From the NCBI RefSeq assembly GCF_025725665.1, contig NZ_CP107009.1:3906001-3970000 (forward strand): a stretch of 64,000 nt of DNA, in the 5' to 3' direction. Under the pieces are notes generated by a model. That model did not search any database, was not told where the DNA came from, and saw only the letters and a list, made by a program, of their open reading frames with translations. Each line of letters opens with the position of its first letter. Position 1 is the first letter of the stretch. The stretch is from Halomonas sp. LR3S48 (lineage in GTDB: Bacteria > Pseudomonadota > Gammaproteobacteria > Pseudomonadales > Halomonadaceae). Positions 58,187-64,000 of the stretch are shown here, piece after piece. A program made the translations under genes and the position numbers.

Positions 58187-58825
58187 ATGTTCCTGAGTCG
58201 CGTATCGTCCTTCGTCGTACCGCGCCGCCGCTGGCGCCTGCTTGCCCCGCTGAGCCTGGCCATGCTGCTCACCGGCTGCCTGGCTCTTCCCCAGACCGGG
58301 CTGTTCGCCTTCCGCCTGGCAGTGACCTCGCTCGGCATCGAGGACGTCCGCATCGGCCCCTACTCGATCCAGGCCGGCCTGGATACCAGCGACATCGCCT
58401 CGCTGGTAGCCTCGAGCCTCGGCATGGGCAGCCTGCCGATACAGGCCACCGTGGCCATGGGCCTGTCGCTGCCCGTCGGCATGCCGGCAGTGGAGATGTC
58501 CGGCTTCCGCTGGACCCTGGACGTGCCCGGCGCCGAGCCGGTCAGCGGCAACTACCAGCAGGACGTGACGCTGACCTCCACCGATGACACCAAGCTGCGC
58601 CTGCCCGTGGCCTTCGATGTGCTGGCCACCGACACTCGGCGCCTGGCGCCCATGGTGGAACTCGCCACGCAGTTGGCAAGCCAAGGCGAACTCCCCGCGG
58701 GCAGCGAGCTGGCCATTACCCCGGGCAGCCTGCGCGGCCTGGGTGTGACGCTGCCGGCCGGGCTGTGGACCCCGACCCTGCGCTTTGCCGTGGGACAGGA
58801 CGGCGAGTTGACTCCGCAGCGCTGA
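58187..58825 (+). CDS. Uncharacterised lipoprotein
   Basis: 212 residues. A basic stretch and hydrophobic helix (APLSLAMLLTGC) end in a lipobox Cys near residue 30. The mature part is beta-rich (VRIGPYSIQAGLDTSDI, then ATVAMGLSLPVGMPAVEMSG) and might be a LEA14/immunoglobulin-like sandwich, but I cannot assign a family. ATG follows GGGAGGAG. No operon partner downstream, since the next gene is convergent 15 bp away. Confidence 0.6.
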   Translation: MFLSRVSSFVVPRRRWRLLAPLSLAMLLTGCLALPQTGLFAFRLAVTSLGIEDVRIGPYSIQAGLDTSDIASLVASSLGMGSLPIQATVAMGLSLPVGMPAVEMSGFRWTLDVPGAEPVSGNYQQDVTLTSTDDTKLRLPVAFDVLATDTRRLAPMVELATQLASQGELPAGSELAITPGSLRGLGVTLPAGLWTPTLRFAVGQDGELTPQR

Positions 58826-58840
58826 TTCGCCTCCACGTGA

Positions 58841-59944
58841 CTAGGGGGCCGGCACCACGCGCAACACCCGCCCCTCGGCGCTGTCGGTCAACAGGTAGAG
58901 GGCGCCATCCGGCCCGCTGCGGACGTCACGGATCCTCTCGTCGAGCTCCGTGAACAACGCTTCCTGCCCCACGATCTCGCCATCCTCGCGGATCAGGCGA
59001 CGCACCTGGCGAGCGGCCAGCGCCGCGACGAACAGGTCGCCGCGCCACTCGGGAAACCGCTCCCCGTCATACACGGTCATGCCCGAGGGAGCGATGGAAG
59101 GCGTCCAGTGCAGCAAGGGCGCCTCGAACCCCGGCAGCTCGGTGAAGGGCGTGACCCGCGCGCCAGTATAGTCGACGCCATGCGTGACCAGTGGCCAGCC
59201 ATAGTTGGCGCCGGGAAGGATACGATTGAGCTCGTCACCGCCCCGCGGGCCATGCTCGTGAATGAGCAGCTCACTGCGCGTCTCGTCGAAGACGACCCCC
59301 TGGATATTGCGATGGCCGATGCTATAGAGCTCCGCTCGTGCTACACGGTCATCGACGAAGGGATTGTCGTCGGGCACCGATCCATCGGGGTTCAAGCGGA
59401 CCAGGCTGCCCAGGTGGTTGCCCGGATTCTGGGCTTGTTCGCGGTAGTCGAAGCCATCGCCCAGCCCCAGTACCAGGGTACCGTCCGGCAGGAAGGTCAG
59501 ACGGCCACCGTAGTGGGAGCGTCCCTGCTTGTCCGGCTCGGCACGAAACAGTGTCTCTCGTGCGACCAGCCTCCGGCCGTCGAAGCGGGCGCGATCCAGG
59601 CAGGTCGTGTTGGCGGCACGTGTGCCACAGGCATAGCTCAGATACACCCAACCACTGACGCCATGATCCGGCGCCAGCGCCACCTCGAACAGCCCCGCCT
59701 GGCCACCGGTAAAGACCTCGGGCACCCCATCGATGGGCGCTTCGCGCAGCCTGCCGTCGGCACCGATCAGGCGCAGCCTCCCGACGCGCTCGGTGACTAG
59801 CATGCCGCCCCCGGGCAGGAAGGCCAGCGACCAGGGATGTTCGAGCCCCTCGGCCAGCGTCTCGATCCGGTAGTCCACGGCGAGCACCGGGTGACACACC
59901 GACAGGGCGACGATGGTCAGCAGGACACGACTGAATCGATGCAT
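58841..59944 (-). CDS. PQQ-dependent sugar (aldose) dehydrogenase, soluble-GDH family
   Basis: 367 residues. Signal peptide (VLLTIVALSVCHPVLA) and six-bladed beta-propeller. The expected catalytic His is in GRSHYGGRL; SIGHRNIQG and HEHGPRGGDELN are further conserved segments binding PQQ and calcium. Relatives (E. coli YliI) oxidise aldose sugars in the periplasm using PQQ. No PQQ synthesis genes are here, so the cofactor may come from outside. First of a possible short cluster with the membrane protein upstream of it, 15 bp away. Confidence 0.88.
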   Translation of the reverse strand: MHRFSRVLLTIVALSVCHPVLAVDYRIETLAEGLEHPWSLAFLPGGGMLVTERVGRLRLIGADGRLREAPIDGVPEVFTGGQAGLFEVALAPDHGVSGWVYLSYACGTRAANTTCLDRARFDGRRLVARETLFRAEPDKQGRSHYGGRLTFLPDGTLVLGLGDGFDYREQAQNPGNHLGSLVRLNPDGSVPDDNPFVDDRVARAELYSIGHRNIQGVVFDETRSELLIHEHGPRGGDELNRILPGANYGWPLVTHGVDYTGARVTPFTELPGFEAPLLHWTPSIAPSGMTVYDGERFPEWRGDLFVAALAARQVRRLIREDGEIVGQEALFTELDERIRDVRSGPDGALYLLTDSAEGRVLRVVPAP

Positions 59945-59959
59945 GCTCCCTCCTGCTGG

Positions 59960-60409
59960 TCACCAGGACGTCCCGTCCCAGTCGAGATACGCCAGGATGG
60001 CATAGCCCCAGCCGCCCAGGGCGGCGGTTGTCATCATCGCCAGGGTTCCCTCAAGGCTGCGAGTGGCCGCGATCAGGGTCGGCATGGGCACCAGAGCATC
60101 GACGATCGACAGCATGCCCCATAGCCCGAGCGCCGCCGCCAGCGCATGAATCGACCATGCCCCGAAGCCCAGCCAGCGTGTCACCAGAGTGGCCACCGGC
60201 ATGGCCCCCAGCATCATGATGGCGACGAGGCTGCCGTACAGCGGTGTGAACCCCAGCAGATCGTGACCCGTGGTCGCCAGACGCGTGGAGAATGAGATCT
60301 CGGCTCCCAGCGCAGCCAGGTTGAACTGGGTCTGCACGATCGATCCCAGCAGTGTGGCGTCGAGCACGGCCGCAACATACGCCACCAGCGGTCGCCATCG
60401 CTTCGTCAT
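59960..60409 (-). CDS. Four-helix membrane protein of unknown function
   Basis: 149 residues, with four hydrophobic helices: VAYVAAVLDATLLGSIVQ, LYGSLVAIMMLGAMPVATLV, IHALAAALGLWGMLSIV and MMTTAALGGWGYAILAYL. No enzyme motif. Same strand as the sugar dehydrogenase, 15 bp upstream, so they may be one transcript; a link such as electron transfer is only a guess. I recognise no family. Confidence 0.55.
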   Translation of the reverse strand: MTKRWRPLVAYVAAVLDATLLGSIVQTQFNLAALGAEISFSTRLATTGHDLLGFTPLYGSLVAIMMLGAMPVATLVTRWLGFGAWSIHALAAALGLWGMLSIVDALVPMPTLIAATRSLEGTLAMMTTAALGGWGYAILAYLDWDGTSW

Positions 60410-60502
60410 GATAACCTCTCGCGAAGGCTTCGATCACCGCCCCACGCCCCCCGACCGGAAAGCCGCCAGACGTGCACATGTTCATCGCGGGGTCGCATAC
60501 TC

Positions 60503-61390
60503 TCACTGACTCCCCTGGCCACGGGAACGGTCTCGCAAGCGCCGCTGGCCGACCCACTGACTGGCGAACTGCCAGGCGCCCCGGCCGCTGCGGCCACCGC
60601 GCAGGGTGGCATAGCGGATCGCCTCGGCGCGGGCCTCGGTATTCCAATCCTTGGCGCTGCCCAGTTGCGTGACCCAATGGCAGCAAGCCTCCAGGTAGGT
60701 GTCCTGGTTGAAGGGGTAGAAGCCGAGCCATAGGCCGAAGCGGTCGGCGAGCGAGATTTTCTCCTCCACCGCATCGCCATGGTGCAGCTCCTCCCCCACC
60801 AGACGGGTGTCGGCGTTGTCGGCCAACGATTCCGGCAGCAGGTGGCGGCGGTTCGAGGTGGCGTAGAGCAGTACATTCTCCGGTGGACCGGTCAATGCTC
60901 CATCGAGCACGCTCTTGAGCGCCTTGTAGGCATCGTCGTGACCCTCGAAGGAAAGATCGTCGCAGTAGACCACGAAGCGATGCGGCTGCCCACGCAGCTG
61001 CTCGACCAGCATGGGCAGCCCGGCCAGGTCGTGACGATCGACCTGCACCAGGCGCAAGCCCTCCACCGCCAGACTATTGAGCAGGGCACGGATCAGCGAC
61101 GACTTGCCGCTGCCCCGTGACCCCCACAGCAGGGCATGGTTGGCCGGCAGGCCTTGAAGGAAGGCACGGGTATTGTCGACCAGCGCCAGTTTCTGGCGCT
61201 CGATGCCCAGCAGATCGTCGAGCGACAGGGCATCGCGGGGCGGCACCGGCAGCAGCCGGCCACCGAGCGCATGGCGCTGCCACAGCGCGGCCACGTCACG
61301 CGTCCAGTCGACCTCCTGCGGGGTGGGCGGCAGCCAGTGTTCCATGTGGTCCAGCAGGCGGTTCAGGCGTCGGCTCAGCTCGGCATCCAT
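60503..61390 (-). CDS. DUF815 family ATP-binding protein
   Basis: 295 residues. AAA-like P loop GSRGSGKSSLIRALL, Walker B FVVYCDDLSFEG, and arginine-type sensor LYATSNRRHLLPES. DUF815 proteins are predicted ATPases of unknown target. ATG 61390 has GAGGAG six bases upstream; ATG 61396 lies right against it and is less likely. It is divergent from the M48 protease gene, which starts 121 bp away. Confidence 0.85.
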   Translation of the reverse strand: MDAELSRRLNRLLDHMEHWLPPTPQEVDWTRDVAALWQRHALGGRLLPVPPRDALSLDDLLGIERQKLALVDNTRAFLQGLPANHALLWGSRGSGKSSLIRALLNSLAVEGLRLVQVDRHDLAGLPMLVEQLRGQPHRFVVYCDDLSFEGHDDAYKALKSVLDGALTGPPENVLLYATSNRRHLLPESLADNADTRLVGEELHHGDAVEEKISLADRFGLWLGFYPFNQDTYLEACCHWVTQLGSAKDWNTEARAEAIRYATLRGGRSGRGAWQFASQWVGQRRLRDRSRGQGSQ

Positions 61391-61510
61391 TGACATCTCC
61401 TCGGGACTTCCACGGTTTGCGGTTGACCTTATGACGGTTCGGGGTATCTTGTGGCGAACCGTCACCCCCGTCCAGGGTCTCAAGGGATCTGACCGAACGA
61501 GGTATCGAAC

Positions 61511-62311
61511 ATGCGCTGGATTCGCTGTGCTGCCGTGGCCACACTGGCCCTGACCATTACCGCCTGTACCACTTCACCGACCGGACGCCAGCAGCTGACG
61601 CTGATGTCAGATTCGCAGCTCAACCAGATGGGTCAGGAGGCCTTCGAAAAGTACCAGCAGGACCTGCCCCCCGCCGGCCAGGCCCAGCAGCGTTACGCCC
61701 AATGCGTGGCCGAAGCCATCGTCGCCGTACTGCCGGAGCAGGAGCGCAACCAGGACTGGCAGATCCGCGTCTTCGAAGCTGAGCAAGCCAACGCCTTCGC
61801 CCTGCCCGGCGGCTACATGGGCGTCAATACCGGCCTGCTCGATGTCGCCACGAACCAGGACCAGCTCGCCTCGGTAATCGGCCACGAGATCGGCCACGTG
61901 CTGGCACGCCACGCCAACGAGCGCGTCTCGACCCAAACCTCGACCCAGCTCGCGCTGTCGGTGCTGTCGTCGGCCGCCGGTCTGCAGGGGCCGGGAGGAG
62001 AGCAGTTGATGGGGGCGCTTGGCCTCGGCGCCCAGTACGGGGTCCTGCTGCCGTTCTCGCGCCGCCACGAGAGCGAGGCCGACGTGATCGGCCTGCGCCT
62101 GATGGCCGACGCCGGCTTCGACCCACGGGCCAGCATCGCGCTGTGGGAGAACATGGGCGCCCAGGGCGGCGCGCGCCCGCCGGAGTGGATGTCCACCCAC
62201 CCCAGCCACGGCCAGCGCATGCAGGGCCTGCAGGCCGAAATGGGCAACGCCCTGGCTCGCTACGAGCAAGCTCGCCAGGCTGGACGGCAGCCAAATTGCC
62301 CGCGCCCTTGA
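61511..62311 (+). CDS. M48 family metalloprotease (lipoprotein)
   Basis: 266 residues. Lipobox Cys in TITACTTS after a hydrophobic signal. Zinc protease motif HEIGHVLARH, third ligand in ESEADVIGLRLM. This LoiP/BepA-like group acts in the periplasm on outer-membrane proteins. Followed 48 bp later by a small membrane protein. The short C-terminal tail (LARYEQARQAGRQ) lacks the TPR region of BepA, so LoiP type is more likely. Confidence 0.88.
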   Translation: MRWIRCAAVATLALTITACTTSPTGRQQLTLMSDSQLNQMGQEAFEKYQQDLPPAGQAQQRYAQCVAEAIVAVLPEQERNQDWQIRVFEAEQANAFALPGGYMGVNTGLLDVATNQDQLASVIGHEIGHVLARHANERVSTQTSTQLALSVLSSAAGLQGPGGEQLMGALGLGAQYGVLLPFSRRHESEADVIGLRLMADAGFDPRASIALWENMGAQGGARPPEWMSTHPSHGQRMQGLQAEMGNALARYEQARQAGRQPNCPRP

Positions 62312-62358
62312 GGCGTTGGCATGCTCGACACTGAATTCGCCCATGAGCCGGAGTATCG

Positions 62359-62619
62359 ATGCTGAGACTTGGACTGCTGCTGTTGATACTGCCCATCTTC
62401 GTACTGATGGGCGTCTATTTCTGGGAACTCAGCGACGTGCGCGAATGCACCCTGATCCAGGGTGGCCACTGGGACTATCTGGAGAGCGTATGCCGTGAGA
62501 CGCCCCAGCCCTTCGCACCTTGGGTGGAACGTCAGCCCTGGCTGGTCAACGGCGGCATGCTGCTGTCGCTGATCGGTGTGGTCATGTGCATGCTGGGGCT
62601 GTACGTCAAACGGCGCTGA
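62359..62619 (+). CDS. Small two-helix membrane protein
   Basis: 86 residues. Helix 1 (LGLLLLILPIFVLMGVYFW), a 40-residue loop with two Cys (ECTLIQGGHWDYLESVC), and helix 2 (MLLSLIGVVMCMLGLYV). The Cys pair in the loop could form a disulfide if periplasmic. No family recognised. The gene follows the M48 protease on the same strand, so it may be co-transcribed. Confidence 0.6.
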   Translation: MLRLGLLLLILPIFVLMGVYFWELSDVRECTLIQGGHWDYLESVCRETPQPFAPWVERQPWLVNGGMLLSLIGVVMCMLGLYVKRR

Positions 62620-62642
62620 GCCTCACAGGGACCACCTCGGCG

Positions 62643-63455
62643 TTAAAGCGACTGCCTGAGCGTCTCGAGCACCGAGTCGGTCTCGGGGCGCTTGCCGCGC
62701 CATTGAAAGAAAGACTCAGCGGCCTGCTCCACCAGCATGCCCAGGCCATCGAAGGTGCGTGCGCCACGCTCGGCGGCCCAGCGCAGGAAGACGGTAGGTT
62801 CGGCGCCGTACATCATGTCGTAGGCGGTGGCGCCCGCGGCGAACAGGTCGTCGGGCAGCGGCGGCAGGTCGCCGGCCAGGCTCGCGCTGGTGCCGTTGAT
62901 CACCAGGTCGAAGGGGCCGGCCACGGCGTCGAAACCGCCGCCGCTGATCGTGCCGAGGTCGCCGAAGTCGGCGGCCAGCGCCTCGGCCTTTTCGGCGGTG
63001 CGGTTGGCCACCAGCAGGCTCGCGGGCTGTGCCGCCAGCAGTGGCTCCAGCACGCCACGTACCGCCCCGCCGGCGCCCAGCACCAGGATACGGGCTCCGC
63101 CCAAGCTTACCTTTTGGTGCTGCAGATCGCGTACCAGCCCAACCCCGTCGGTGGTGTCGCCATAGGTGCGGCCGTTCTTGCCCAGCAGCAGGGTGTTGAC
63201 CGCACCGGCACGCCGCGCCCGCTCACTGAGGACATCGCACAGGCGGAACGCTTCCGCCTTGAACGGCACGGTGACGTTGGCCCCCCGCCCTCCTTCGGCG
63301 GTGAAGCTACGCCAGGCGCCGGCGAAGTCGTCCAGCGGCGCCGCGATCGCGGTGTATTCGATGGCCTCCCCGGTTTGCGCGGCAAAGGCGGCGTGGATCA
63401 TCGGCGACTTCGAATGCGCGATGGGATTGCCGAAAACGCAGTAGCGGTCAGTCAT
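62643..63455 (-). CDS. aroE: Shikimate dehydrogenase
   Basis: 270 residues. NADPH-dependent reduction of 3-dehydroshikimate in aromatic amino acid synthesis. Catalytic Lys in VTVPFKAEA and Asp in [10 protein letters not shown]; nucleotide loop [10 protein letters not shown]-terminal [16 protein letters not shown] 63455 follows GAGGAAA. The longer frame to 63533 reads through the repeat at 63477-63618 and is not used. Downstream of hemF on the same strand, but separated by the repeat. Confidence 0.95.
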   Translation of the reverse strand: MTDRYCVFGNPIAHSKSPMIHAAFAAQTGEAIEYTAIAAPLDDFAGAWRSFTAEGGRGANVTVPFKAEAFRLCDVLSERARRAGAVNTLLLGKNGRTYGDTTDGVGLVRDLQHQKVSLGGARILVLGAGGAVRGVLEPLLAAQPASLLVANRTAEKAEALAADFGDLGTISGGGFDAVAGPFDLVINGTSASLAGDLPPLPDDLFAAGATAYDMMYGAEPTVFLRWAAERGARTFDGLGMLVEQAAESFFQWRGKRPETDSVLETLRQSL

Positions 63456-63476
63456 AAGGGTTTCCTCATAGACGGG

Positions 63477-64000
<524 letters not shown>

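Overview
The window is a gene-dense, high-GC chromosomal segment of a gammaproteobacterium, most likely a halomonad (Halomonas or a close relative). The grounds are the conserved orders queA-tgt-yajC-secD-secF-suhB-trmJ and ndk-rlmN-pilF-rodZ-ispG-hisS-yfgM-bamB-der, a Pseudomonas-type aruCFGDB arginine operon, strongly acidic periplasmic proteins, and DUF3422/DUF3541/DUF3581 families. This assignment comes from reading protein sequences, not from a database search. I see no rRNA, CRISPR array, IS element or prophage. The only tRNA I found is tRNA-Leu(CAA).

Layout. 1-6659: a cut S41/tricorn-type peptidase, a small monooxygenase-fold protein, an MFS permease, DUF3422, a secreted esterase, an acyltransferase and DUF3581. 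7122-12488: a putative envelope-sensing operon (periplasmic phosphate-binding-like protein, outer-membrane barrel, membrane-bound GGDEF/EAL protein), followed by an orphan exosortase-associated (FeeM-like) acyltransferase. 12324-17365: a DUF3541 lipoprotein, a TRIC-family channel, and a XRE-cupin regulator divergent from tdh-kbl (threonine to glycine). 17475-22464: DUF305, NfeD-QmcA, ZapE, GNAT, SDR. 22497-29801: the succinyltransferase pathway of arginine catabolism (aruC-F-G-D-B) behind an AraC/GlxA-type regulator; the last gene, astE/aruE, is absent here. 29913-37690: fabV, glutathione peroxidase, an AidB-like flavoprotein, an EAL protein with a degenerate receiver domain, a LysE exporter, rnk, YkvA and tRNA-Leu.

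37839-58083 is the housekeeping backbone: queuosine synthesis (queA, tgt), Sec accessory proteins (yajC, secD, secF), a suhB homologue, trmJ, cysE, a shortened isc operon (iscR-iscS-iscA), ndk, rlmN, pilF, rodZ, ispG, hisS, yfgM, bamB, der. 58187-64000 holds an unknown lipoprotein, a PQQ-type sugar dehydrogenase, a DUF815 ATPase, an M48 protease, aroE and the 3' part of hemF.

The most interesting points are: (i) two diverged copies of a roughly 140-bp repeat with terminal inverted repeats, each abutting or overlapping the stop codon of its upstream gene (iscA, hemF); (ii) a SuhB homologue that has lost the metal-binding motifs of inositol monophosphatases; (iii) an isc operon missing iscU, hscBA and fdx, whose IscS also lacks its C-terminal tail, behind a recognisable IscR box; (iv) the periplasmic-binding/barrel/c-di-GMP operon beside an orphan exosortase-type acyltransferase.
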